Shown here: positions 8,085 through 16,245 of the stretch, piece after piece
How positions within the stretch are numbered: the first letter of the stretch is position 1
Layout: each line of letters begins with the position of its first letter
Assembly (NCBI RefSeq): GCF_015560805.1
Contig: NZ_JADMSO010000001.1
Span: 124,001 to 188,000, forward strand
Reading direction: 5' to 3'
From: Mediterraneibacter glycyrrhizinilyticus
Lineage (GTDB): Bacteria; Bacillota; Clostridia; Lachnospirales; Lachnospiraceae
DNA length: 64,000 nt
Notes under the pieces: generated by a model
The model's database searches: none
The model's input: only the letters and a program-made list of their open reading frames with translations
Told to the model about the DNA's origin: nothing
Made by a program: the position numbers and the translations under genes

Positions 8085-9290
8085 ATGGTTATGACAAATC
8101 AAATTAAATTCAAGATTCATTCGATGAGAACACTGGCTTCACCGTATAAGAGAACGGAAAAGGACGAATCTGCAGAAGAAACGATCTATTATTTGCTGGT
8201 GAATATGAAAGATCTTCCGGAAGATATACCGCTGGATGTAAACCCACGAGTGCCGAAAATGGGAACAAATGTTGCAAAAAGACTGGTAAAGGCCGTGACC
8301 GAACCGGAAACAGACTTTTACATTAATAACAGAGGAATTATTATTGCTGCAAAATCGCTGAGTTTTAACAGTATTGAATCTGAAGTTACAATCGATATTG
8401 GCAATCAGGAGGATGAAAATGATAAGTATAGTTATGGGATTCTCGATGGCGGCCATACGTATACGGCGATCATACAGAACAGAGATAAGATCCCAAGTGA
8501 TATTGAAAAATATGTCCGTATGGAAGTCATTACAAATGTTGTAAATATAACAAGACTGTCGGATGCAAGAAATACATCTGTTCAGGTTTCGGACATTGCA
8601 TTGTTTAACTTGGAAGATAGTTTTGAAGATATTAAACTGTCTATTCAGGATCAACCATATGCGTCCAAAATTGCATATAAAGATAATGAAACGAAACCGA
8701 TCGGCATTTCGGAATTACTGCGTTTGATGTATGCTTTTGATATTGAGAAATATCCGGATGACAAGATGGCGCCGATCCAAAGTTATTCCGGGAAAGCGCA
8801 GGTGTTTAAACGATATAAAGATGCATTCAACGGTAAATTTTATAAATCACTCACAAAGCAACTACCCAAATTAACAGAGCTTTATGACATTATAGAGAGA
8901 GAAATGTCTGATAAATACGGAGAATATAAGAGAGCGCTGGGAGTCGCCATTCCAAGATTCGGAGGAGTCAAAGGCGTTGAGTATGTTGAAAGCGGAGTTA
9001 AGACAGAATTTTTTGAAAACAAGATTAAATATTCAATCTCAAGCGGATACATTTATCCAGTTTACGGTGCCTTTCGTTCTCTTTTAAAAATGAATGACGA
9101 AACAGGGGAAGTAGAATGGGTATTTGATCCGATTGAAATTTGGAACGAGGTCGGAGTCAGCATTATTCAAAATGTGTTCGAGACAGGATCCAACCCGCAG
9201 CTTGTAGGAAAAGATAAACAGTTGTGGCTGTCAAATTATCGGATTGTAGAGACACAGAGTCTGAGAAAGCTTTTAAGTGAAAGAAGATGA
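8085..9290 (+). CDS. AIPR-family (abortive infection phage resistance) protein
   Basis: A 401-residue protein matching the AIPR family: an early NPRVPKMGTNVAKRLVKAV segment, FYINNRGIIIAAKSL, the central YGILDGGHTYTAI motif (N/D-G-G-x-T), VRMEVITNV and RNTSVQVSDIALFNLEDSFE, which matches the N-x-Q-x-x-V-x-x-x-D-L region. AIPR proteins were named for lactococcal abortive infection and occur in phage-defence and restriction-like loci; the biochemical activity is not settled. No transmembrane segment is present. AGGAGG at 8074-8079 serves ATG 8085 or ATG 8091. The divergent Cro-type regulator suggests tight control, as expected for a toxic effector. Confidence 0.7.
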   Translation: MVMTNQIKFKIHSMRTLASPYKRTEKDESAEETIYYLLVNMKDLPEDIPLDVNPRVPKMGTNVAKRLVKAVTEPETDFYINNRGIIIAAKSLSFNSIESEVTIDIGNQEDENDKYSYGILDGGHTYTAIIQNRDKIPSDIEKYVRMEVITNVVNITRLSDARNTSVQVSDIALFNLEDSFEDIKLSIQDQPYASKIAYKDNETKPIGISELLRLMYAFDIEKYPDDKMAPIQSYSGKAQVFKRYKDAFNGKFYKSLTKQLPKLTELYDIIEREMSDKYGEYKRALGVAIPRFGGVKGVEYVESGVKTEFFENKIKYSISSGYIYPVYGAFRSLLKMNDETGEVEWVFDPIEIWNEVGVSIIQNVFETGSNPQLVGKDKQLWLSNYRIVETQSLRKLLSERR

Positions 9291-9335
9291 TCGGATAAAG
9301 AACCATTGTAAATTTAATCCACAGGAGGTATCTAC

Positions 9336-9803
9336 ATGAGAATCGAAATACCGGAGTACAAGACATTAAATATCGATACAATTTTTGCGGATTTCAACGG
9401 GACGCTTGCGATTGATGGTGTGATCCCGCCAAGTGTGCGCCAGCGTATCCTGACGCTGGCTGGGAATTTCCAGATTTATGTGCTGACGGCAGACACGAAC
9501 GGAACCGCAAAAGAGCAGTGCGAGGGACTTCCGGTCTGCCTGCAGACGTTTCCGGCCGGAAATGTGCGGGAATATAAAAAGGAATTGTTAAAATCCATCG
9601 GTTCCAGACATTGTGCGGCTATCGGCAATGGGCGCAACGACGAACTGATGCTGCGGGAAGCAGCGCTTTCCATCGCGGTCATGGATCAGGAGGGGGCATA
9701 TGGAAAAGTGATGAGAGAGGCGGATCTTTGCACGGGATGTATAGAAGATGCGTTGGATCTTCTGATCTATCCAAAACGGATCATTGCCGGACTGCGCGGG
9801 TGA
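9336..9803 (+). CDS. HAD-like hydrolase, soluble P-type ATPase-like
   Basis: A 155-residue HAD-fold protein of the COG4087 kind. Motif I reads DFNGT at about residue 19, so the second catalytic Asp of the usual DxDGT is Asn here. The late motif is GNGRND (normally GDGxND), then LSIAVMDQEGA. These resemble the phosphorylation domain of metal P-type ATPases without membrane parts. Loss of the second Asp makes ordinary phosphatase activity doubtful. AGGAGG lies ten bases before ATG 9336. Confidence 0.7.
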   Translation: MRIEIPEYKTLNIDTIFADFNGTLAIDGVIPPSVRQRILTLAGNFQIYVLTADTNGTAKEQCEGLPVCLQTFPAGNVREYKKELLKSIGSRHCAAIGNGRNDELMLREAALSIAVMDQEGAYGKVMREADLCTGCIEDALDLLIYPKRIIAGLRG

Positions 9804-9880
9804 CATGGCTGACAGGATGAGGCGTGCCGGGATGTGTATTCAGATCAAAGCAAAGAAAAAAGCGAAGAGGGAAAACAAAG

Positions 9881-10720
9881 ATGGTGGTAAAACGAAAATT
9901 GGAAATTCCGGTCTTTCAGGAGTGGAGAATGAAAAAGCTTGAACCGTTTGTGGGAATTTTTACGATGGTCGGCATACTATGTCTGATCCAGATCATGATC
10001 GGAAACAGATGGAACGGTGCGCACATTTTTTTTATTTCACTGTCGGCACTTCTGATCGGCGGGGGATTGTTAAAAAGACCGCTGAGGAAATGTATCTGGC
10101 GTTTTACAGAGACAGAGGCAGAACGGATAATGTTTGGGCATTGCACGAAGATTTCCTATCAGGAGATCGCAGATGCACTTCGAACAAAAAACATCAAAGT
10201 TACGATGACGTCTTTTAAAGTGCCGAAAAGTCGGGGATATATCGCGTTTCATTATGAGGTAGGGGACGCGGCGGCGCAGGAACGAGTTCTGGAGAGTTAT
10301 CAGTTTTTGTGTAAGAAAATGGAAGCTCTCGGTGTCGGGGAAGAAAAATCTTTCCCGGAACTGACAAAGCGTCTGGTCGGACAGATGGATCGAAGCTGGT
10401 TCTACAAAAAAGGACGGAGGAACAGCAGTATCTGGATGCTGATTTCTACGTTGCTGTGTGCAGCTCTCGGCGGAGAAATGGAATTCGGGCTGTTCTGTAT
10501 TGTTGCGGTTCTTGCAGCCGTGCAGTATACGCAGATCCGAACGTTGTTTAAGAGCATCTATTTCGGTAAAACGATTGAAGAAAAGATACAGGCGGTATTT
10601 TCGGGCTGTCCGAAAGTGGACTTAAGAAACACACACATTACATATTTACAATTATTCGGAATGACCATTGTGATGGTATTGGGGAATTTGTTCTGGTTTG
10701 TGGTCAGCATCAGCGCGTAA
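9881..10720 (+). CDS. Membrane protein of unknown function
   Basis: I do not recognise this 279-residue protein. Two hydrophobic segments lie near the N-terminus (about residues 22-41 and 47-63), then a soluble stretch of roughly 110 residues, a pair of hydrophobic segments near 185-220 and a last helix at the C-terminus (LFGMTIVMVLGNLFWFVVSI). ATG 9881 with GAGGG nine bases upstream is preferred to an ATG at 9824 that has no RBS and would add a Lys/Arg-rich extension. The gene lies between a HAD gene and the radical SAM gene on the same strand, so it may belong to the radical SAM/(CA)6 locus as a transporter or partner. Confidence 0.55.
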   Translation: MVVKRKLEIPVFQEWRMKKLEPFVGIFTMVGILCLIQIMIGNRWNGAHIFFISLSALLIGGGLLKRPLRKCIWRFTETEAERIMFGHCTKISYQEIADALRTKNIKVTMTSFKVPKSRGYIAFHYEVGDAAAQERVLESYQFLCKKMEALGVGEEKSFPELTKRLVGQMDRSWFYKKGRRNSSIWMLISTLLCAALGGEMEFGLFCIVAVLAAVQYTQIRTLFKSIYFGKTIEEKIQAVFSGCPKVDLRNTHITYLQLFGMTIVMVLGNLFWFVVSISA

Positions 10721-10837
10721 AGAGGACGCATAAAGTGAGTAGTGTATAAAGAGAGCGCATAAAGAGGAATGCCGTTTGTTGACTGACGCGGTGGCGGAGA
10801 CTTTAAACGCGGTTGAAATAAGAGAAAAGGAGAAATC

Positions 10838-12211
10838 ATGTTTCGGGAAAAGTGGTATGAATGGAAAAACTGGCGGGAGATGGTACATACGACATGGAAT
10901 CCAAAAGATCCGGGAGCAGTCAGGATCCACCTGATTCCGCCGAAATTTCAGTTGTTTCGGTTCGTTCCGTCTGTGGCAATTTTAAATGGAAACCAGATCA
11001 TTCCGGTCAATGAGTCGTGGGCGATCCTCTTGACGGAATTCATCCGACAACTCAATACATTTGGGGACGGAGAGATGCCGGAGGAAGCGTTGGAAAAGAT
11101 TCTGGAAAATACATGCCGGAATGTGAAAAAGGTTTACCCGGATGTGGATCCGGAAGAACTGTTGGAAGATCTGGAGACGATCACCGGGGTATTTGAAGAT
11201 GTGGCGCGCGGTCGGGAGCCGGAGATCGAGATCGGTCAGATGGATATCGGGACTTATGCCCCTTATATGACGGCACCGCATCGGATGGATCTGATGGTCA
11301 GTTCGATGGAAAAGGATGGGAGATGGAACTGTAACCAGCATTGCGTACATTGTTATGCGGCAGGGCAGACTTATGCAAATGACGGAGAACTTGGAACCGA
11401 TGAATGGAAGCAGATTTTAAAGCGATGCAGAAAAGCGCAGATCCCACAGGTGACATTTACCGGAGGAGAACCGACGATGCGGGAGGATCTGTGTGAGCTG
11501 ATTAAGGCGGCGCGTTGGTTTATTACCAGACTGAATACGAACGGCGTACGACTCACGAAAGAATATTGCAAGGCGCTTGCGGAGGCAGAATTGGATAATG
11601 TACAGATCACATTTTATTCATCGGATCGTAATATTCATAACCGCCTGACCGGATCGGACTATTTAAAAAAAACAGTGGAGGGTATCCAAAATGCGTTGGA
11701 AGCAGGTCTGTCGGTGAACGTCAACACGCCGCTTTGTCGTGACAATAAAAATTATCGTGAGACGGCGGAGTTTTTGAAATCACTTGGCGTGACCTATGTA
11801 ACCTGTTCGGGATTGATCCCGGCTGGAAATGCAGCGAAAGACGCACAAGTATCGATGCGGCTTTCGGAGGCGGAGATTACAGAGGTCGTCCGCGAGACTG
11901 TAGAGTATTGTGCAAAGAATGGGATGGAACTGAGCTTTACGTCTCCGGGATGGATCCGGGAAGAAGCACTCCGTGAAATGGGACTGGACGTACCGTCTTG
12001 CGGCGCGGCTCTCAGCAATATGGCAGTGACGCCGTCGGGAGATGTGGTGGCATGTCAGAGTTGTCTGGATCGGGAGACATTCGGAAATATACTGCGCACA
12101 GACTGGAAACAGATATGGAATCATCCGGTATGTAAGAAATATCGGGAGTATTCCAGACAGATGCAGCAAAAATGTCCTCTTGGAAAGGAGGTTTCGGATG
12201 CGGAAAAATAA
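10838..12211 (+). CDS. Radical SAM/SPASM protein with RRE-like N-terminus (putative peptide maturase)
   Basis: A 457-residue PqqE-type enzyme. Residues about 45-125 resemble a PqqD/RRE peptide-recognition domain (IPVNESWAILLTEFIRQL, a helical stretch, YPDVDPEELLEDLETI). The radical SAM core starts with C-N-Q-H-C-V-H-C (CX3CX2C) and has TFTGGEPTMRED. The C-terminal SPASM-like region supplies further cysteines (VPSCGAAL, VACQSC, PVCKKY, KCPLG) for auxiliary clusters. Such enzymes install cross-links in ribosomal peptides. The next gene overlaps this one by 14 bases and ends in a (Cys-Ala) repeat, so it is the obvious candidate substrate. The RBS before ATG 10838 is AAAAGGAG. Confidence 0.82.
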   Translation: MFREKWYEWKNWREMVHTTWNPKDPGAVRIHLIPPKFQLFRFVPSVAILNGNQIIPVNESWAILLTEFIRQLNTFGDGEMPEEALEKILENTCRNVKKVYPDVDPEELLEDLETITGVFEDVARGREPEIEIGQMDIGTYAPYMTAPHRMDLMVSSMEKDGRWNCNQHCVHCYAAGQTYANDGELGTDEWKQILKRCRKAQIPQVTFTGGEPTMREDLCELIKAARWFITRLNTNGVRLTKEYCKALAEAELDNVQITFYSSDRNIHNRLTGSDYLKKTVEGIQNALEAGLSVNVNTPLCRDNKNYRETAEFLKSLGVTYVTCSGLIPAGNAAKDAQVSMRLSEAEITEVVRETVEYCAKNGMELSFTSPGWIREEALREMGLDVPSCGAALSNMAVTPSGDVVACQSCLDRETFGNILRTDWKQIWNHPVCKKYREYSRQMQQKCPLGKEVSDAEK

Positions 12212-13130
12212 AACAAAACGAGGAATAGTGTTGTCTGCCGTTGTACTGTTTGGGGCAGTCTGGATTCCGGAGATCCGGGGGAATGCATCGGCATATCTGG
12301 ATCAGATTGAGCAGGAGACGATCGAGGTGGATGTACAGGAGGACGGCTCGGCGATCCTGACGTACGATCTGGATTGGAGAGTACTGGACAGTACGAGCGA
12401 GGGAGCGCTCAGTTGGGTGAAAATCGGCATTCCGAATGAATATGCTGAGGAGCTGACAGCGCTTAGCGACAGTATCGATGAGATCAGTTATTATGGGGAC
12501 GGCGGAGACTATGTGCGGCTGGATCTGGATCGGGAATATGAAGAGGGGGAAGTGGTAGATTTAAAATTTTCCATCCACCAGCATTGTCTGTATGAAGAAA
12601 ATGCTGACGAATATTTGTATGAGTTTACGCCGGGGTGGTTTGATGACATTCCGGTAGATGAGTTGACGATCCGATGGGAGTATGATGAAAATACAGTATC
12701 GGATATGCAGAAAGCATCGGAAGCGGCGTATCAGGTCGTATTTCGGGATCTGCATCCGGGAGAAAAAGTGAGAGTCCGGGTTGTTTATCCGAAATCAGAC
12801 TTCCTGTTTCAGGATGAGTATGAGAAAAGTGCAGACAGTTCTTCTGTTTGGTTTGTCGTGTTTGTAGTTCTTGTCGTAGTCTGCGGTCCGGCAGCGTATG
12901 CATTTCTTTTGTATGCACGAAAAAATTCCGGAAAGCCGAAAGATCATTATGAGCGGAATCGGGGAATGGGAAGCGTTTATGTGGGAAGCGGACGACACCA
13001 TAGTCACAGCAGCGGGTGCGCCTGTGCATGTGCCTGCGCATGTGCCTGTGCAGGAGGCGGGCGCGCCGGATGTTCCAGGAAGAATTTCTTTCATATGAGG
13101 ATGAAGAAAAACAGGATGCCGAAAAGATAG
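12198..13130 (+). CDS. Membrane protein with cytosolic (Cys-Ala)6 tail, putative radical SAM substrate
   Basis: A 310-residue protein with an N-terminal signal peptide (Lys/Arg-rich start, LSAVVLFGAVWI core, cleavage after NASA likely). An extracytoplasmic beta-rich acidic domain of about 180 residues resembles DUF2207/TPM-adjacent proteins. One transmembrane helix lies at about residues 217-241. The cytosolic tail contains GRHHSHSSG, then (CA)6 at residues 274-285 (bases 13017-13052), then GGGRAGCSRKNFF. AAGGAGG lies six bases before ATG 12198, which is inside the radical SAM gene, so the pair is translationally coupled. The alternating Cys-Ala tract next to an SPASM maturase suggests thioether or sactionine-type modification; this is inference. 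Confidence 0.75.
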   Translation: MRKNKTKRGIVLSAVVLFGAVWIPEIRGNASAYLDQIEQETIEVDVQEDGSAILTYDLDWRVLDSTSEGALSWVKIGIPNEYAEELTALSDSIDEISYYGDGGDYVRLDLDREYEEGEVVDLKFSIHQHCLYEENADEYLYEFTPGWFDDIPVDELTIRWEYDENTVSDMQKASEAAYQVVFRDLHPGEKVRVRVVYPKSDFLFQDEYEKSADSSSVWFVVFVVLVVVCGPAAYAFLLYARKNSGKPKDHYERNRGMGSVYVGSGRHHSHSSGCACACACACACAGGGRAGCSRKNFFHMRMKKNRMPKR

Positions 13131-13186
13131 TATGAAGAAAATAATACTTGACAAAGCAGCTTAAATGATGTTAGTCTAGTGTCCGA

Positions 13187-13234
13187 AGAGCGAAAGCGTA
13201 TTATATTTATATATAATGCGTTTTCGCTCTTTTT
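13187..13234 (+). terminator. Strong terminator
   Basis: AGAGCGAAAGCG at 13187-13198 pairs with the arm ending CGCTCT at 13225-13230 across an AT-rich stem, followed by TTTT. It ends the (CA)6 locus. A TTGACA at 13148-13153 upstream raises the alternative that it acts as an attenuator for the YitT gene. Confidence 0.75.
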
Positions 13235-13240
13235 GTATAG

Positions 13241-13300
13241 GGTGTGTCCAGTGAAACTGGACCACACTTGCCAAAGTCCGGGCTTGCCCGAGACCTTGGT
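13241..13300 (+). ncRNA. Structured leader upstream of the YitT gene
   Basis: Two consecutive stems lie between the terminator and the YitT gene. The first pairs GTGTGTCCAGT with ACTGGACCACAC (one bulge, GAA loop). The second has CGGGC/GCCCG within an outer CCAAAGTC/AGACCTTGG pairing. I do not recognise a known riboswitch class. Confidence 0.35.
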
Positions 13301-13332
13301 GATTGCTTGGATGAAATGGAGGTATAAAAGAT

Positions 13333-14223
13333 ATGAAAGCACAATGTTCGCTGAGAAAAGTAAAAACATTCGCAGTTCAATTCATATGGGAATTTATAGG
13401 GAGCGTATTTATTGCAGCCGGAATTTATAATTTTGCTGTGCAGGCAAAGTTTCCGATGACAGGATTTTCCGGGATTTCTATTATTTTATATCGATTGCTG
13501 AATGTACCGATCGGATTATCAACGATTCTGCTGAATATTCCGCTGGCTATTATTTGCTATCGGCTTCTCGGAAAGAAATTTTTTGTCAGTTCCTTGCGCT
13601 GTATGATACTTTCTTCTATTATGATCGATTATGTAGCGCCCCTGTTTCCGGTATACACAGGAGATCGGCTGTTGGCGGCTCTTTGTACGGGAGTATTTGG
13701 CGGTATTGGGTATGCGTTGATTTATTCTAAAAATTCTTCGACGGGCGGATCCGATTTTATCATTATGGCGGTGAAAGCGATCAAACCACATTTATCTCTT
13801 GGGAAAATCGCGTTTTGGTCAGATGTCGGAATCATTCTGGTTGGCGGAATTTTATTTCGGGACATTGACGGTATCATTTATGGGATGGTTGTCAATTTTA
13901 TTTTTGCTGTCGCAGTCGATAAGCTGATGTATGGAATTAATTCGGGGAAACTTACATTGATCGTTACAGAACATGGTCCTAAGATCTGTGAAGTGATAGA
14001 CGAATGCTGTCAGCGGGGAACTACCATCTTAAAAGGTCAAGGCGGTTATAATGGAGAAGAAAAACAAGTGGTCATGTGTGCTTGCAGCAATAAAGAAATG
14101 TTCCATGTACAGCAAGCGGTAAAGAAAGCAGATCCGGCATCTTTTCTGATCGTACTTGAATCCAATGAAGTTCATGGAGAGGGATTTAAGATGGTACAGA
14201 TCGGAGAAGAAGCGCATGAATAG
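13333..14223 (+). CDS. YitT-family membrane protein
   Basis: A 296-residue protein with five or six hydrophobic segments in the first two thirds (FIGSVFIAAGIYNFAVQAKFPMTGFSGISIILY, then LGKKFFVSS and GGIGYALIYSKNSSTGGSDFI). The soluble C-terminal DUF2179 domain (KLTLIVTEHGPKICEVIDECCQRGTTILKGQGGY) is the two-part architecture of YitT proteins. The transported substrate is unknown. GGAGG lies ten bases before ATG 13333. The leader contains two strong stems, so post-transcriptional control is possible. Confidence 0.88.
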   Translation: MKAQCSLRKVKTFAVQFIWEFIGSVFIAAGIYNFAVQAKFPMTGFSGISIILYRLLNVPIGLSTILLNIPLAIICYRLLGKKFFVSSLRCMILSSIMIDYVAPLFPVYTGDRLLAALCTGVFGGIGYALIYSKNSSTGGSDFIIMAVKAIKPHLSLGKIAFWSDVGIILVGGILFRDIDGIIYGMVVNFIFAVAVDKLMYGINSGKLTLIVTEHGPKICEVIDECCQRGTTILKGQGGYNGEEKQVVMCACSNKEMFHVQQAVKKADPASFLIVLESNEVHGEGFKMVQIGEEAHE

Positions 14224-14246
14224 GAAGAATGAAGAAAAATTTTGAG

Positions 14247-14278
14247 CAACGGGCAGTCAATTTGATTGCCTGTTGTTT
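14247..14278 (+). terminator. Terminator after the YitT gene
   Basis: AACGGGCAGTCAA at 14248-14260 pairs with TTGATTGCCTGTT ending at 14274 (G-T pairs allowed), followed by GTTTAT. Confidence 0.65.
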
Positions 14279-14285
14279 ATAATCT

Positions 14286-14566
14286 TTAGCGTCGGTGTAC
14301 AAGGGGGAAAACGGTCGATGAAGAGCAAATCTAAGCCTCTTTGTTGTTACTTTCACTCCGCGTACGTCTCTGTACGCGTCGTTCAAGTGCCTAAAAGAGG
14401 CTTAGATTTGTCTCTTCTCGACTCACCGACCTCAACCGCAGATAATTCCGATGATTTTCAAGGCAGACGATTGAAGCGTACTGGGCGTACGCTGATTGAG
14501 GATAACGCTGAAAATCATCGGAATTACGCGGCTTGAGGCGTGTTTCCCCTTGTATATCGACGCTAA
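14286..14566. repeat. 281-bp structured intergenic element with terminal inverted repeats
   Basis: The ends are an inverted repeat: left TTAGCGTCGGTGTACAAGGG and right CCCTTGTATATCGACGCTAA, about 22 of 24 positions pairing. Inside are two large hairpins. The first has AAATCTAAGCCTCTTT (14327-14342) against AAAAGAGGCTTAGATTT (14393-14409), enclosing CGCGTAC/GTACGCG. The second pairs AATTCCGATGATTTTCA (to 14460) with TGAAAATCATCGGAATT (14509-14525), enclosing AGCGTAC/GTACGCT. No coding frame is credible. It is the full-length member of the palindrome family listed elsewhere in this window. Confidence 0.85.
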
Positions 14567-14648
14567 CTTCGATTAAAAAAAACTTTGTGAAAAGCATACA
14601 AAAAATAAATGCAAAAATTGTATAAGTACACAAAATATATAAAAAATA

Positions 14649-14677
14649 TTGACATCGTAATAATCGGCTGTTATTAT
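14649..14677 (+). promoter_or_regulatory. Promoter of the fucoside ABC operon
   Basis: A perfect TTGACA at 14649-14654, a 17-base spacer and TATTAT at 14672-14677. The start point would be near 14684, just upstream of the LacI operator. Confidence 0.85.
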
Positions 14678-14704
14678 CAATACATAACTTGGTGTTTTAC
14701 CAAA

Positions 14705-14724
14705 AAAATGAACCGGTTCATTTT
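14705..14724. promoter_or_regulatory. LacI-family operator
   Basis: AAAATGAACCGGTTCATTTT is a perfect 20-bp palindrome with a central CG step, the classic LacI/GalR half-site design. It lies 20-40 bases after the predicted start point and upstream of the binding-protein gene, so a bound repressor would block elongation. The LacI-type gene at 20357-21361 closes this locus and is the likely ligand. Confidence 0.85.
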
Positions 14725-14759
14725 TGAAAAAGATTACGCACGAAGAAGGAGAAAAATGT

Positions 14760-16070
14760 ATGAAAGCAAAAAAGGTAGCGGTTATTTGTTTAACATTAGC
14801 AATGACAATTGGTATGCTTGGTGGGTGTGGATCATCAGAAAAAAGTGAGGGTGAAACAACCGGAGAACAGATCACATTAAATTATTGGACATGGTTTCCG
14901 AGTAAAGATCAGATTCAGGAAACAGTCGATGCATTTGAGAAAGAAAATCCTGACATTAAAATCAATATGACGGTTATGGAAAGTAAGGCATTCCAGGAGA
15001 AAGTTCCTCTGGCATTAAGCACAGAAGAAGATATTGATGTCATCGGCGTGCAACCATCTGCGTTTGCAGAAGAAGTACAGGATTATCTGGCGGATCTGGA
15101 CGAACTGATGCCGGAAGCAGCAGGTGAAGATTGGAAAGAGTTATATTCAGAAAAATGTCTGGAACAAGGAAACCAGCTTACAGGCGGTGATACAAAAATG
15201 CTCGTGCTGACAAACTCAGGTTCTATGGTTGGATTTTATAATGCGGCTTTGTTAAAAGAGATTGGATGTGAAGTGCCGAAAACATTTGAAGAATATAAAG
15301 CGGTGGCTGAAGCGTTTAAAGCCAAATATCCGGATAAATATGTAAGTGTATTTGCAGGAAAAGACGCATGGGTAGTAGATGAGATGATGTTAACCGTACT
15401 TGGACAGCAAGGAGATTACTATAACAAATGGAGATATGAAGAGGCTCCGGTGGATAGTCCGGAATACAAACAGGCAATTGACGGATTAAAGAAATATTTT
15501 GATGAAGGAATCTTTTCCCCGGATGTTCTTGATTTAGATTACGCAAGCGCAACCGAAGAATTTACAAATGGAAATGCATTGATTTATTATATGGGATCCT
15601 GGGAAGCTCCATTATTGTCAAATAAGTTGCGTGAGGGCAATGGAATTGAATTGGAAAATGTAGGAGCAATGGCGCTTCCGGTGGCGGAAGAAGGCGGACA
15701 GCTTACAGTTCGTTCTTACATAGATTCTGGTATTGGAGTAGTTGACTATTCTGAGAAAAAAGAAGCGGCTGCAAAATTTGTTGCATACCTGACAGTTGGA
15801 GAGGGAGCAGACATTTTCGGAAAACAGTTGACAGGTACATCTGCAAAGAAAGATTTTGTAGTAGACGAAACATTGTTTGATACAGAGGAATCTAAAGCAG
15901 GTTGGGATACAGTGAACGAGTTGATCAATACAGCAACTGCTGATAGAAATAATGTGTCCGGATATTCAGATGTTGAGGGCGCCGCTGTTCAAAGTGTATT
16001 GAACGGGTCGTCAACAACGGAAGATGTATTGAAAGATCTTCAGAAAGAATGGACGAGTGGAAAATACTGA
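14760..16070 (+). CDS. Sugar ABC transporter substrate-binding lipoprotein
   Basis: A 436-residue family-1 extracellular solute-binding protein. The signal ends in the lipobox MLGGC (Cys at about residue 23), followed by a Ser/Glu/Thr-rich linker and then ITLNYWTWFPSKDQIQETVDAFEKENPDIKINM, the usual family-1 opening. ATG 14760 has AAGGAG eight bases upstream; the in-frame ATG at 14724 lies in the operator. It feeds the two permeases that follow. The neighbouring GH95 fucosidase suggests a fucosylated oligosaccharide or fucoside as ligand. Confidence 0.9.
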   Translation: MKAKKVAVICLTLAMTIGMLGGCGSSEKSEGETTGEQITLNYWTWFPSKDQIQETVDAFEKENPDIKINMTVMESKAFQEKVPLALSTEEDIDVIGVQPSAFAEEVQDYLADLDELMPEAAGEDWKELYSEKCLEQGNQLTGGDTKMLVLTNSGSMVGFYNAALLKEIGCEVPKTFEEYKAVAEAFKAKYPDKYVSVFAGKDAWVVDEMMLTVLGQQGDYYNKWRYEEAPVDSPEYKQAIDGLKKYFDEGIFSPDVLDLDYASATEEFTNGNALIYYMGSWEAPLLSNKLREGNGIELENVGAMALPVAEEGGQLTVRSYIDSGIGVVDYSEKKEAAAKFVAYLTVGEGADIFGKQLTGTSAKKDFVVDETLFDTEESKAGWDTVNELINTATADRNNVSGYSDVEGAAVQSVLNGSSTTEDVLKDLQKEWTSGKY

Positions 16071-16104
16071 TAGTCTTAAATAAGTATACGATTGCGACAG
16101 CATA

Positions 16105-16139
16105 ACGTCAGTGTGTACAAGGGGATCATTTGTACAACG
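16105..16139. repeat. Short copy of the GCGTCnGTGTACAA palindrome
   Basis: CGTCAGTGTACAA is followed after GGGGATCA by TTGTACAACGA, forming a compact hairpin with the same core as the 281-bp element. Confidence 0.6.
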
Positions 16140-16151
16140 ACTCTAAAGGTG

Positions 16152-16213
16152 AAATAGACTTCTGGCTGCGAACTTATGAAAATACAAAGTAAAGCGGTTA
16201 GAAGTCTATCTTT
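16152..16213 (+). terminator. Intra-operon hairpin between binding protein and permease genes
   Basis: AATAGACTTCT at 16153-16163 pairs with AGAAGTCTAT at 16200-16209, followed by CTTTATAT. Partial termination or RNA protection here would keep binding protein above permease levels. Confidence 0.6.
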
Positions 16214-16245
16214 ATATAGTAGGTTATGGAATTGAGGTTACTGAT

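Noticed and set aside
13017-13052. (TGYGCN)6 tract read as a DNA microsatellite
   Set aside because: Codons for Cys and Ala vary (TGC/TGT, GCC/GCA), so the repeat is kept at protein level rather than being simple DNA slippage.
14286-14566. CRISPR array or integron attC interpretation of the long element
   Set aside because: There are no regularly spaced direct repeats and no integrase; the structure is nested inverted repeats.
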